This document shows positions 53,165 to 62,701 of a DNA stretch of 64,000 nt, in pieces (position 1 is the first letter of the stretch; every line of letters begins with the position of its first letter). The notes under the pieces were generated by a model. That model saw nothing but the letters and a program-made list of their open reading frames with translations. It was not told the origin of the DNA and ran no database searches. This DNA is from Nitrosomonadales bacterium (GTDB taxonomy: Bacteria; Pseudomonadota; Gammaproteobacteria; Burkholderiales; SG8-39). The stretch is from assembly GCA_005240145.1 (NCBI GenBank), contig SBAS01000019.1, positions 1-64,000 of the forward strand, read 5' to 3'. The translations under genes and the position numbers were made by a program.

Positions 53165-53623
53165 TCACAGCGAGAAATTTTCCGCGCCCGGCGGCAACGA
53201 GCCGGAACCGGATAGCGCGGCGGCGTACCTCGCGTTCCACACGCCCGGATCCCAGAGCTCGAAGTAGTGGCTTTGCCCGACCAGCATGGCCTCGCGCTCG
53301 AGCTTGGCGTGCATGCGCAAGGCGCTGGAGACGAGCACGCGGCCCGAGGCGTCCGGGGTGGTGTGTTCCTCGAAGCCGAGCAGCAGGCGCTTCCACCAGC
53401 TCGCCTGCGGGTGGAAGCTGGGAAATTTCTCCACCTGGGTGCGCACGCGCTCCCAGGCCGATTCCGGATAGATGAGCGCGCAGCCCTCCGGGTGCGCGCT
53501 GAGCACGAGCGTCTTGCTCACCGCGACCAGGGCATCGCGGTGCCGCGTCGGAATGGCGAGCCTGCCCTTGGCGTCGAGCGTAAGGACAGTTGCGCCGTGG
53601 AACGTACCGACAGTGCCGCCCAT
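53165..53623 (-). CDS. mraZ: transcriptional regulator MraZ
   Basis: FHGATVLTLDAKGRLAIPTRHRDAL...LLGFEEHTTPDASGRVLVSSALR. Confidence 0.96.
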   Translation of the reverse strand: MGGTVGTFHGATVLTLDAKGRLAIPTRHRDALVAVSKTLVLSAHPEGCALIYPESAWERVRTQVEKFPSFHPQASWWKRLLLGFEEHTTPDASGRVLVSSALRMHAKLEREAMLVGQSHYFELWDPGVWNARYAAALSGSGSLPPGAENFSL

Positions 53624-53677
53624 CTTTTCTGCCCCCCCCCACTCGTCCTGCTCAGAGCTCAGTTTCCGGCATTTTTA

Positions 53678-53702
53678 AGCCACTTTTTTCTACGTTTTCC
53701 CA
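53678..53702 (-). promoter_or_regulatory. candidate MraZ operator (three boxes, 10-bp period)
   Basis: Minus strand TGGGA-AAACG-TAGAA-AAAAG-TGGCT, ~55 nt upstream of the mraZ ATG. Confidence 0.55.
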
Positions 53703-53743
53703 CTTTAATCCGAAAGACCTAGGAAGGTCAAGCTGTCTAACCG

Positions 53744-53778
53744 AATTTCCCTAGCCGAGACAACCACTTAGGGAAATT
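53744..53778. repeat. perfect 10-bp inverted repeat with 15-nt spacer in the mraZ/CoA-transferase divergent region
   Basis: AATTTCCCTA (53744-53753) ... TAGGGAAATT (53769-53778). Confidence 0.85.
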
Positions 53779-53914
53779 ATCGGGGACAACTTTTAGATTT
53801 TAATTATTATTCATTATCAATAAGTTAGCAAATTTATTCAATGTAATTTATCAGTTGTCAGTGGTTACTCACGGCAAAGGCCGAAAAACCCTTTGAGGCG
53901 ATAATTTGCACCCC

Positions 53915-54577
53915 ATGATCAATAAAATCCTCGCCGCGCCGGCCGCCGCGCTGGCCGATGTGCGCGATGGCGCGACGGTGATGATCGGCGGCTTCGGCAA
54001 TGCGGGGATGCCCGCCGAACTGATCGATTGCCTGATCGCGCAGGGCGCGAAGGACCTCACCGTGGTGAACAACAACGCGGGCAATGCCGATAGCGGGCTC
54101 GCGGCGCTGATCGGCGCCGGCCGCGTGCGCAAGATCCTCTGCTCGTTTCCGCGCCAGACCGATTCCTGGCACTTCGACCGGCTCTATCGCGCCGGCAAAC
54201 TCGAGCTCGAACTGGTTCCGCAGGGCACGCTCGCCGAGCGCATCCGCGCCGCCGGCGCGGGCGTTGGCGCCTTTTTCACGCCCACCGCCTTCGGCACGCG
54301 CCTGGCCGAGGGCAAGGAAACGCGCCACATCAACGGCCGCGATTACGTGCTCGAGTACCCGATCTACGCCGACTACGCTCTGCTCAAGGCGGACCGTGCC
54401 GACCGCTGGGGCAACCTCACCTACCGCAAGACGGCGCGCAATTTCGCGCCCATCATGGCCGCGGCGGCGAAATGCACCGTGGTGCAGGTGCGCGAGACCG
54501 TCGAGCTCGGCCAGATCGACCCCGAGCACGTGGTGACGCCGGGAATATTCGTCAACCGCGTAATAAAGGTCCTCTGA
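53915..54577 (+). CDS. 3-oxoacid/3-oxoadipate CoA-transferase subunit A
   Basis: VMIGGFGNAGMPAELIDCL...NNAGNADSGLAALIGAGRVRKILCSFPRQ...LVPQGTLAERIRAAGAGVGAFFTPTAFGT. Confidence 0.93.
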   Translation: MINKILAAPAAALADVRDGATVMIGGFGNAGMPAELIDCLIAQGAKDLTVVNNNAGNADSGLAALIGAGRVRKILCSFPRQTDSWHFDRLYRAGKLELELVPQGTLAERIRAAGAGVGAFFTPTAFGTRLAEGKETRHINGRDYVLEYPIYADYALLKADRADRWGNLTYRKTARNFAPIMAAAAKCTVVQVRETVELGQIDPEHVVTPGIFVNRVIKVL

Positions 54578-55227
54578 TGAAGCGCCTTGACCGCAACCAG
54601 ATCGCCGCGCGCGTGGCGCGCGACATCCCCGAGGGCGCCTATGTGAACCTGGGCATCGGCCTGCCCACGCTGGTGGCGAGCCACCTGCCGCAGGACCGCG
54701 AGGTCATCATCCACAGCGAGAACGGCATCCTCGGCCTCGGCCCGAAGCCCGCGCCCGGCCAGGAAGACGAGGACCTGATCGATGCCGGCAAGGCGCCGGC
54801 GACGATCCTCACGGGCGGCGCGTACTTCCACCATGCCGACAGCTTCGCCATGATCCGCGGCGGCCACATCGACATCTGCGTGCTGGGTGCTTTCCAGGTC
54901 TCCGCCGCGGGCGACATCGCTAACTGGCACACGGGGGAAGCCGACGCGATTCCGGCCGTGGGCGGCGCCATGGACCTCGCCGCGGGCGCGAAACAGGTGT
55001 TCGTCACCATGGAACACCTCACCAAGCAGGGCGAGAGCAAGGTCGTCGAGCGTTGCAGCTACCCGCTCACCGGCTTGCGCTGCGTGACGCGGATCTATAC
55101 CGATCTCGCGGTCATCGACGTCAAGTCCGACGGCCTGCACCTGGTGGAGATCGTCGCCGAGGGCCTGTCCTTCGACGAGCTGCAGCGCCTCAATGGCGTG
55201 GCGCTGAAGTACCGCGCCGCGGCCTAG
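54577..55227 (+). CDS. 3-oxoacid/3-oxoadipate CoA-transferase subunit B
   Basis: GAYVNLGIGLPTLVASHLP, HSENGILGLGP, GGHIDICVLGAFQVSAAGDIANW; ATG overlaps the subunit A stop. Confidence 0.94.
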   Translation: MKRLDRNQIAARVARDIPEGAYVNLGIGLPTLVASHLPQDREVIIHSENGILGLGPKPAPGQEDEDLIDAGKAPATILTGGAYFHHADSFAMIRGGHIDICVLGAFQVSAAGDIANWHTGEADAIPAVGGAMDLAAGAKQVFVTMEHLTKQGESKVVERCSYPLTGLRCVTRIYTDLAVIDVKSDGLHLVEIVAEGLSFDELQRLNGVALKYRAAA

Positions 55228-55255
55228 AAATCAGGGACAGACCACGTTTTCTCCC
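55228..55255. repeat. left copy of an inverted repeat pair (GGGAGAAAACGTGGTCTGTCCCTGATTT on minus strand)
   Basis: Matches 55850-55875 in opposite orientation, 21/23 over the core AAAACGTGG[T/A]CTGTCCCTG[A/T]TTT. Confidence 0.8.
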
Positions 55256-55273
55256 GGCGAGGCTCTAGACCGG

Positions 55274-55882
55274 CTATTTGCCCTCGAGGATCAGCGAGAT
55301 GCGCCGCCGGTAGCGTTGCGCCGCGGCACGATCACCGGCAGCCTCGCTGCGCCTCACCTCCACTTCCAGCCACGCCAGCAACGGCCGGTGCCAGCCCTGC
55401 GCTGAAGCGGCGTCGATTGCTGCTGCGATCTGCGTCGGCGTGACCTTACCCGCACGCATCGCGACTCCCGAACCTACAAGACGCGACAGCGGCTCATCGC
55501 TGGCGGCGCGCTCGCGCTTGCCGGCAAGAAAGTCGGCGTAGGCGACCTCTTCCGCCCCGGCGTCGGCGCGCAGCTTTTCGAACGCAGGACAGTCGTCGAA
55601 CTCTAGGCTCGCGGTGCGCGCGGCACAACGCAGGAGCTCGGTGCGCGCCAGCAGGTCGGCGCGCCCGGTCTTGCGGATCTCCGCTTTCGCCAGGGAAAAC
55701 TCGACCTCGGCGAGGTTCGTATTGCCTTCGAGGTAATGCTTCTGGAACGCCGCAAGCGACGCCGCCGCGCCAAGCTGCCAGTCGGGGGGCGGCGAGCCGC
55801 TGGCACAGGACGCAACCAGGATGGCTGCGAGCGGCACCATGCACGCTCCGAAAAACGTGGACTGTCCCTGTTTTCGGGTCAT
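55274..55882 (-). CDS. putative lipoprotein of unknown function, downstream of the MCE genes
   Basis: MTRKQGQSTFFGACMVPLAAILVASCASGSPPPDW: signal peptide with lipobox-like LVASC. Confidence 0.7.
   Translation of the reverse strand: MTRKQGQSTFFGACMVPLAAILVASCASGSPPPDWQLGAAASLAAFQKHYLEGNTNLAEVEFSLAKAEIRKTGRADLLARTELLRCAARTASLEFDDCPAFEKLRADAGAEEVAYADFLAGKRERAASDEPLSRLVGSGVAMRAGKVTPTQIAAAIDAASAQGWHRPLLAWLEVEVRRSEAAGDRAAAQRYRRRISLILEGK
55850..55875. repeat. right copy of the inverted repeat pair, inside the lipoprotein N-terminal coding region
   Basis: gaaaaacgtggactgtccctgttttc; encodes residues KQGQSTFFG on the minus strand. Confidence 0.8.
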
Positions 55883-56907
55883 GGCAATTTGATCTTCGTA
55901 TCGCGTTCGAAGGGCCACTTGCGGTTGATCTCCTCGATGAGCGAAGTGACCTTGCGCAGGCTCGTCTCGACTTCGGCGCGCAGCGCGCCGAGGTCGGCGG
56001 TCGCAGCTTTGGCGTTGGCCCCGACCACCTGTGCGTCGGCGAGGATGCCGTCGACCTTCTTCAGGCTCGCGCGCACGTCGCCGAGGATCGCATTCGCCTG
56101 CGCCACCGCTTTTTGCGTCTCGTCGATTACGCCGCCGGGGCCCAGCACGCGCTGATCGGCCTTCGTCAGCACCGTGTCCATTTTCAGCGCGACGCCGCCC
56201 AGCGAGGCGAGCAGCGCGTTGGCGCGGTCGATCGAGGCGATCACCTTGCGCGCATTGTCGTCCCCGCCCAGCACGCCGCCCAGCACGCCGTATTTGCCCG
56301 CCATGCGCTCGCTGACCGTGCGCGCGTTGCGGATGCTTTCCTGCAGGCTGGAGCCCGGGGCGGTGATCTGGTCGAGGTTTTCCAGCACCGTGCGCATCGA
56401 CGCGACCATGCGCGGAATCTCTTCCGCGGTGTCGCCGCGCAGCACCTGCCGCTCGGCGCGATCCCGCAGCGGCGGGTCCTGCAGGTTGGCGGAATAGGCG
56501 CGCAGCTTCGCCGCGCCCACCAGCGGTACTTCGATCACGAATACGCTCGATTCGCGCAGCCACCTGGCTTCGCTGACCGGAATGCGAATGCCGATGCGCA
56601 CCTTGCCGTCGTCGCGCAGGTCAATGCTGCGCACGCGCCCGACCGGAAACCCCGCAAAGGTGAGATCTGCGCCCAGGTTCACGCCCTCGGCGTTGTCGGT
56701 GATCAGCGCAAGGCGCTGCGTCTGCTCGAACACGCCGCGCGCGAACAGCACGTAGAGCACGAAACCGCCGATGACCATCACCGTGACCGCGATGAGGATG
56801 CCGACCTTCACGCCCAGGTTGCGCGGCAGCAGCGCGGCGGCGAGTTCGGCCGGCAGGCTCTCGGGGCGCTTTTCCGACGCTGACGGTTTGTCGGGTTGCT
56901 CCGCCAT
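55879..56907 (-). CDS. MlaD/MCE family protein
   Basis: N-terminal TM VKVGILIAVTVMVIGGFVLYVLF, then NAEGVNLGADLTFAGFPVGRVRSIDLRDDGKVRIGIRI. Confidence 0.9.
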   Translation of the reverse strand: MAEQPDKPSASEKRPESLPAELAAALLPRNLGVKVGILIAVTVMVIGGFVLYVLFARGVFEQTQRLALITDNAEGVNLGADLTFAGFPVGRVRSIDLRDDGKVRIGIRIPVSEARWLRESSVFVIEVPLVGAAKLRAYSANLQDPPLRDRAERQVLRGDTAEEIPRMVASMRTVLENLDQITAPGSSLQESIRNARTVSERMAGKYGVLGGVLGGDDNARKVIASIDRANALLASLGGVALKMDTVLTKADQRVLGPGGVIDETQKAVAQANAILGDVRASLKKVDGILADAQVVGANAKAATADLGALRAEVETSLRKVTSLIEEINRKWPFERDTKIKLP

Positions 56908-56909
56908 GG

Positions 56910-57683
56910 TCAACTGTATTTCACCACCAAAATCGCGAATTCGATCGCCAGGATGGCGAAGAAGAGCTTGATCAGTCCGCCCAGTACCACGGCGGGCAGC
57001 GATTTGATCACGCCGCGCTCGGCTTCCAGTCCGGTGGCCGCCGGGATGATCGCCACGGCCAGGCCGAAAAGCAGGCACTTGACGCCGAACGCGATCAGTT
57101 CGACGCCGTCGAACACATTGCCGACGACGCGCGTGAACTCCGGCAGTCCGGCCGGCGTGAAATCGTAGAACACCACGTACGACAGGAACACCGCAACGAG
57201 GCAGCCGAGCGAAGTGAGCGAGGCCACAGACAGCGCGGCGCCCGCGATGCGCGGTACCAGCTCGGCGTGCAGCGGACTCGTGCTCGCCTCGCCGGCGTCG
57301 TCGAGTTCGCCGCGCACGCTCATGAGCCCGATCTCGGCGCCGATCGCGGCGCCCGAACGCAGCGCCACGAAGAGCGCCGTCAGGAGCGGCACCAGCTCCA
57401 GCACCAGCACCTGCAGCACCAGTTCCAGCGAAAAATGCGTGACTCCGTATTTGCGCGCCGAGACCACCACCATTTCGATCAGCAGCAGGCTGAGCAGCGT
57501 CGCGGTCGCGAGATAGCCTGGCAGGATCTTCCAGGCGGTGAGGTAGATCTGCCGCACCGCGACAGCACGCGCCTCGGGGCCATAGCCCGAGGGGGAGAGC
57601 GCCGCCGCGGTGGCGAAACCGGCGAAGCGCAGCAGCCGGCGCCAGCTGCGCGGTCGGAAGATGTATTCGCCGGCGAAGGCCAT
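56910..57683 (-). CDS. MlaE-family ABC transporter permease
   Basis: [42 protein letters not shown]...[18 protein letters not shown]. Confidence 0.88.
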   Translation of the reverse strand: MAFAGEYIFRPRSWRRLLRFAGFATAAALSPSGYGPEARAVAVRQIYLTAWKILPGYLATATLLSLLLIEMVVVSARKYGVTHFSLELVLQVLVLELVPLLTALFVALRSGAAIGAEIGLMSVRGELDDAGEASTSPLHAELVPRIAGAALSVASLTSLGCLVAVFLSYVVFYDFTPAGLPEFTRVVGNVFDGVELIAFGVKCLLFGLAVAIIPAATGLEAERGVIKSLPAVVLGGLIKLFFAILAIEFAILVVKYS

Positions 57684-57723
57684 GCGGCGAGTTTACAATC
57701 TTCGCTTCCACCCGGGAGAAGCC

Positions 57724-59451
57724 GTGAAGAAAAAACAGCCACAAGAGCTGCGCAGCCACCGCTGGTTCGGTGTCAAGGACCTGCGCTCCTTCGGTCACCG
57801 CTCGCGCACCGCGCAAATGGGCTATGACCGCAGCGACTACGCGGGCAAGCCCGTGATCGCGATCATCAACACCTGGTCCGACATCAACCACTGCCACACC
57901 CACTTCAGGCAGCGCGCGGAGGAAGTGAAGCGCGGCATCTGGCAGGCGGGCGGCTTCCCGCTGGAAATGCCGGCGATGGCGCTGGCCGAAACCATGCAGA
58001 AGCCCACCACCATGATGTACCGCAACTTCCTCGCCATGGAGACCGAGGAGTTGCTGCGCTCGTATCCCGCCGACGGCTGCGTGCTGATGGGCGGCTGCGA
58101 CAAGACCACGCCCGCGCTCATCATGGGCGCGACCAGCATGAACCTGCCTTCGATCTACCTGCCCGCCGGCCCGATGCTGAACTCGCACTGGCGCGACCAG
58201 ACGCTGGGCTCGGGCTCCGACACCTGGAAGTATTGGGACGAACTGCGCGCGGGCCGCATCACCGAGCGCGAATGGCAGGACATTGAGGACACGATCGCGC
58301 GCTCTCCCGGCACCTGCATGACCATGGGCACGGCGGCGACCATGATGTCGCTCGCCGAAGCGCTGGGCTTCACCTTGCCCGGCTACTCCTCGATCCCGGC
58401 GCCGGATTCGAACCACGCCCGCATGGCCACGCTGACCGGCAAGCGCATCGTCGAAATGGTCTGGGAAGACCTGAAGCCGCGCGATTTCCTCTCTAAAGGT
58501 TCTTTCGACAACGCCATCACCACGCTGATGGCGATGGGCGGCTCTACCAACGCGATCGTGCACCTGGTAGCAATGGCGGGCCGCGCCGGCCTCGCCTTTC
58601 CGCTCGAGCGCTACAACCAGATTTCGGCCAAGACGCCGGTCATCGCCAACGTGCGGCCTTCCGGCGACAAATACCTGATGGAGGATTTCTTCTACGCCGG
58701 CGGTCTGCGGGCTTTGCTTTTCTCTTTGCAAGACCTGTTGGATCTAAATGCGAAAACAGTTAACGGCCGCACGCTCGGCGAGAACATCGAGGGGGCCAAG
58801 GTCTGGAACGCCGATGTCATCCTGCCGCGCGACAAGCCGCTGAAGAAATCGGGCGGCATCATCATGCTGCACGGCTCGCTTGCCCCCGACGGCGCGGTGC
58901 TGAAGACCAGCGCCGCGGATCCCAAGCTGCTGCAGCACACAGGCAAAGCCGTGGTGTTCGAGGACTACAACGACATGTCGGCGCGCATCGACCGCGACGA
59001 CCTCGAGGTCGACAAGGACTCGGTGCTGGTGCTGAAGAACGCTGGGCCCCTGGGGGGCCCGGGCTTCCCGGAATGGGGCATGCTGCCGATGCCGAAAAAA
59101 CTCATCAAGCAGGGCATCAAGGACATGGTGCGGATCTCAGATGGACGCATGAGCGGCACCAGTTACGGAACTTGTGTACTCCACGTCGCCCCCGAGGCTT
59201 TTGTCGGGGGCCCATTGGCTCTCGTCAAGACCGGGGATTGGATCGAATTGGACGCCGAGAAAAAGGCTTTGAATCTGAAGATAAGCGAAAGTGAACTCAA
59301 AGCCCGTCGAGAGGCCTGGAAGCGCCCGCCGCTCAAGTACGAGCGCTCATACGGGGCCATCTTCTCGCGCCACGTGAAGCAGGCGAACGAAGGCTGCGAC
59401 TTCGACTTCCTCGAGGGCACCGCGCCGACGGCGGAGCCGGAGATCCATTAG
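57724..59451 (+). CDS. IlvD/Edd family dehydratase (sugar-acid dehydratase, L-arabinonate dehydratase-like)
   Basis: [84 protein letters not shown]. Confidence 0.92.
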   Translation: MKKKQPQELRSHRWFGVKDLRSFGHRSRTAQMGYDRSDYAGKPVIAIINTWSDINHCHTHFRQRAEEVKRGIWQAGGFPLEMPAMALAETMQKPTTMMYRNFLAMETEELLRSYPADGCVLMGGCDKTTPALIMGATSMNLPSIYLPAGPMLNSHWRDQTLGSGSDTWKYWDELRAGRITEREWQDIEDTIARSPGTCMTMGTAATMMSLAEALGFTLPGYSSIPAPDSNHARMATLTGKRIVEMVWEDLKPRDFLSKGSFDNAITTLMAMGGSTNAIVHLVAMAGRAGLAFPLERYNQISAKTPVIANVRPSGDKYLMEDFFYAGGLRALLFSLQDLLDLNAKTVNGRTLGENIEGAKVWNADVILPRDKPLKKSGGIIMLHGSLAPDGAVLKTSAADPKLLQHTGKAVVFEDYNDMSARIDRDDLEVDKDSVLVLKNAGPLGGPGFPEWGMLPMPKKLIKQGIKDMVRISDGRMSGTSYGTCVLHVAPEAFVGGPLALVKTGDWIELDAEKKALNLKISESELKARREAWKRPPLKYERSYGAIFSRHVKQANEGCDFDFLEGTAPTAEPEIH

Positions 59452-59460
59452 CCCCGCCGC

Positions 59461-59808
59461 TCAGCGCAGGTGCACTGCCTGCGAATCCGCCGGCGCCTCG
59501 GCGCGCTCGTTGAGGCCGTAATCGCGGAGAACCTGCGCGACGCGCAGGCGGTAGTCGGCGAAGATCGCCTGCCGTCCGGCGGCCTGGATGCGCCGATGCT
59601 CCTCGACATTGCGCCAGGCGCGCACCGCCGCCTCGTCGCGCCAGATCGACAGCGAGAGGATCTTGCCGGGCTGGGTCAGGCTCTCAAAGCGTTCGATCGA
59701 GATGAAGCCGTCCATCTTCTCGAGCAGCGGCTTCAGTCGCGCCGCCGCATCCAGGTAGGCGTCCTTGCGGCCGGCATGCGGGATTGCTTCGAAGATCACG
59801 GCGATCAT
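59461..59808 (-). CDS. antibiotic biosynthesis monooxygenase (ABM)-domain protein
   Basis: MIAVIFEAIPHAGRKDAYLDAAARLKPLLEKMDGFISIERFESLTQPGKILSLSIWRDEAAVRAWRN. Confidence 0.82.
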   Translation of the reverse strand: MIAVIFEAIPHAGRKDAYLDAAARLKPLLEKMDGFISIERFESLTQPGKILSLSIWRDEAAVRAWRNVEEHRRIQAAGRQAIFADYRLRVAQVLRDYGLNERAEAPADSQAVHLR

Positions 59809-60872
59809 GGCTGTAGCAGCTTTTCCAGCACTGCCCGCTCCACCTTCAGCTTCGCCCCCGCGGCGACGATCTCTTCCCAGGTGTTGTCATCCACCGAGAT
59901 GCCGTCGCGCTCCCTTATCGCGCGGGTTTCCCTTTCGGGGTCGCCTGCGATGCGCACCTTGTCGAAGCCGGGCGCGACCGGCGACTGGCGCAGGAAAGCG
60001 AGGAACTCGGTGGTCTCGGTGGCGAAGCTGTCGCCGGTGCCGAGGCGCCTGGGATCGATGAGGATCGTGAGCATGCCGTTCCAGACGCGTTTCCTCGAGC
60101 GGTCATCGGAATGCCAGGTACCGCCGCCGGTGAGCGCGCCGCCGAGGAGCTCGCACACCACGGCAAGGCCATAGCCCTTGTGCAGCCCGAAGGTGCGCAG
60201 CGCGCCAAATGGCTCGATGACGCCGAACCTGGGATCGGAGGTGGGATTGCCCTTGTCGTCGATGAGCCACTCGGGCGAGACCTTCTCACGCTTGTTGTGC
60301 GCGACGCGCACCTTGCCCTGCGCCACGTTGCTGGTGGCCATGTCGAGGATGAACGGCGGCTGGTTGGGGATCGGGATGCCGACCGTCATCGGATTGGTGC
60401 CGAAGCGCGCGTCCGCCCCGCCATGCGGCGCGACGATGGAGCGCGAAATCACGTTGGTGAAATGCAGCGAGATCAGGCCCGCTGCGACCGCCTGCTCGGC
60501 CCACTGGCCAATGCGGCACAGGTGGTGCGAACGGCCGAGGCCCATCACGCACATGCCATGCTGCTTCGCGCGCGCGATGCCGATCTCCATCGCCTCCAGC
60601 CCGATCACCTGGCCGTAGCCCGACTGGCCGTCGAGCGAAAGCATGGCGCCGCCGTCGAATACGATCTTCGGGTGCTGGTTCACCACCAGCCCGCCCTCAA
60701 GCAGCGAATCGACGTAGCGCGGGATCATGCCCACGCCGTGCGAGTCGTGGCCGGTCAGGTTCGCGCCGACCAGGTTCTCGGCGACGATGCGCGCCTCGCG
60801 CGCCTCACTCCCGCCGGCACTGACTATGGTTTCAACAACCTTCGTTAAAGGACTTTTTTTGATCGAAGACAT
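59805..60872 (-). CDS. malate/L-lactate (Ldh2) family dehydrogenase
   Basis: NLTGHDSHGVGMIPRYVDSL, GGADARFGTNPMTVGIP, ILDMATSNVAQGKVRVA, GLHKGYGLAVVCELLGGALTG. Confidence 0.93.
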   Translation of the reverse strand: MSSIKKSPLTKVVETIVSAGGSEAREARIVAENLVGANLTGHDSHGVGMIPRYVDSLLEGGLVVNQHPKIVFDGGAMLSLDGQSGYGQVIGLEAMEIGIARAKQHGMCVMGLGRSHHLCRIGQWAEQAVAAGLISLHFTNVISRSIVAPHGGADARFGTNPMTVGIPIPNQPPFILDMATSNVAQGKVRVAHNKREKVSPEWLIDDKGNPTSDPRFGVIEPFGALRTFGLHKGYGLAVVCELLGGALTGGGTWHSDDRSRKRVWNGMLTILIDPRRLGTGDSFATETTEFLAFLRQSPVAPGFDKVRIAGDPERETRAIRERDGISVDDNTWEEIVAAGAKLKVERAVLEKLLQP

Positions 60873-60977
60873 GCTCAGGGGTTCCTCCAGGAGAGGCGCG
60901 AGTTTACAATGCCGCGCTCAACCTTCGAAGTGGTGAAGGAATCCGGCACCAAGTTTGAATAGGAAAATGCGCTGACC

Positions 60978-61742
60978 ATGGATCTACCGCAGAACAGTTT
61001 CAAGCGCGCGCTCAAGGCCGGCAAGCCGCAAATCGGCTTGTGGTCGAGCCTCGCGTCGCACTACAGCGTCGAAATCATCGCCGGCGCCGGCTACGACTGG
61101 CTGCTGCTCGACTGCGAGCACGCGCCGAACGACCTGGAATCGCTGCTGACGCAGCTGCAGGCCGCGGCGCGCTACCCGACCACGCCCATCGTGCGCGTGC
61201 CCTGGAACGACATGGTGAACATCAAGCGCGTGCTGGACATCGGCGCGCAGACGCTGCTCATTCCGTACGTCTGCAGCGTCGCGGAAGCGAAGGCTGCGGT
61301 GGCGGCGACGCGCTACCCGCCGGAGGGCGTGCGCGGCGTCGCGGGCACCACGCGCGCGACGCAGTACGGCCGCATCAAGGACTACGCCAGGCGCGCGCAC
61401 GAGGAATTGTGCGTGCTGGTGCAGGTGGAGACCAAACCCGCGCTGGACCAGCTCGAAGCGATCTGCGCGGTCGAGGGGGTGGATGGCGTATTCATCGGGC
61501 CGGCCGACCTGCACGCCTCGATGGGCCATCCGGGGGAAACGTCGAACCCGGCGATCCTGCCTTTGATCGAGGAGGCAATGCGCCGCATCCGCAGGTGCGG
61601 CAAAGCCCCCGGCTACCTCTCGCCGCTCGAAGCCGACGCCAAGCGCATGCTCGCCGCGGGGGCCCTCTTCTGTGCGGTGGGCGCGGACATCGGCCTGCTC
61701 GCGCGGGGCGCTGAAGCCTTGCGAGGGAAATTCCAAACATGA
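60978..61742 (+). CDS. HpcH/HpaI family aldolase
   Basis: QIGLWSSLASHYSVEIIAGAGYDWLLLDCEHAPNDLESL...LLIPYVCSVAEAKAAVAATRYPPEGVRGV...VQVETKPALDQLEAI...VFIGPADL. Confidence 0.95.
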   Translation: MDLPQNSFKRALKAGKPQIGLWSSLASHYSVEIIAGAGYDWLLLDCEHAPNDLESLLTQLQAAARYPTTPIVRVPWNDMVNIKRVLDIGAQTLLIPYVCSVAEAKAAVAATRYPPEGVRGVAGTTRATQYGRIKDYARRAHEELCVLVQVETKPALDQLEAICAVEGVDGVFIGPADLHASMGHPGETSNPAILPLIEEAMRRIRRCGKAPGYLSPLEADAKRMLAAGALFCAVGADIGLLARGAEALRGKFQT

Positions 61743-62674
61743 GGAACGAGATAGTCATCACTGCCGAGGGGCATAAGGGCACGCTGGAGCGGTTGCAGAC
61801 GGAGTTTTCCGCAATCAAGCTGTGGGAGGCATCCGACCGCGACGCCGCGCTCAGGCAGGCCGCGCCGCGCGTGCGCGCGCTGGCGCACTTCGGCCACGCG
61901 AAGGTGGATGGCAAGTTCATGGACGCCCTGCCGAAGCTCGAGATCATCTCCAATTTCGGCGTCGGCGTGGACGCCATCGATCTGGATGCGGCGAGGCAGC
62001 GCAATGTCATCGTCACCAACACCCCCGACGTGCTGAACGACTGCGTCGCCGACACCGCGCTCGCGCTGGTACTCAATACCCTGCGCAAATTCCCGCAGTC
62101 GGAGAGTTACGTGCGCTCAGGACTGTGGCCGACGCGCGGCGCCTACCCGCTGACCACCTCGGTCGGCGGCAAGACGCTGGGCATCCTGGGTCTGGGCCGC
62201 ATCGGCGAAGCGATCGCGAAGCGCGCGCAGGCCTTTGGCATGAAGATCCGCTACCACAACCGCAACAAGAAGGATGTGCCCTACGCCTATGACCCCGATC
62301 CGGTGGCGCTGGCGAAGAATTCAGACGTGCTGCTGGTCGTCACGCCTGGCGGCGCCGGCACCGCAAAGCTGGTCGACGCGAAAGTGCTCGATGCGCTCGG
62401 CCCGCAGGGCTACCTGGTCAACGTGGCGCGCGGCTCGGTGGTAGACGAAGCGGTGCTGCTGCGCTATCTGCAGGAGAAAAAAATCGCCGGCGCCGGGCTC
62501 GACGTGTTCGAACACGAACCCAATGTGCCTGCCGCATTCTGGACGCTGGACAACGCGGTCCTTTTCCCGCATGTCGCAAGCGCCACGGTCGAGACGCGCA
62601 AGGCCATGGGAGATCTGCAGGTCGAGAACCTGCACCTGCATTTCGCAGGCAAGCCGGTCAAGACGCCGGTCTAG
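61739..62674 (+). CDS. D-isomer-specific 2-hydroxyacid dehydrogenase
   Basis: LGILGLGRIGEAIAKRAQAFGMKIRYHNR, LVNVARGSVVDEAVLLRYL, AGAGLDVFEHEP. Confidence 0.94.
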   Translation: MRNEIVITAEGHKGTLERLQTEFSAIKLWEASDRDAALRQAAPRVRALAHFGHAKVDGKFMDALPKLEIISNFGVGVDAIDLDAARQRNVIVTNTPDVLNDCVADTALALVLNTLRKFPQSESYVRSGLWPTRGAYPLTTSVGGKTLGILGLGRIGEAIAKRAQAFGMKIRYHNRNKKDVPYAYDPDPVALAKNSDVLLVVTPGGAGTAKLVDAKVLDALGPQGYLVNVARGSVVDEAVLLRYLQEKKIAGAGLDVFEHEPNVPAAFWTLDNAVLFPHVASATVETRKAMGDLQVENLHLHFAGKPVKTPV

Positions 62675-62701
62675 GCTAGAATTTTCCTTGGGAGTGCAAA
62701 C

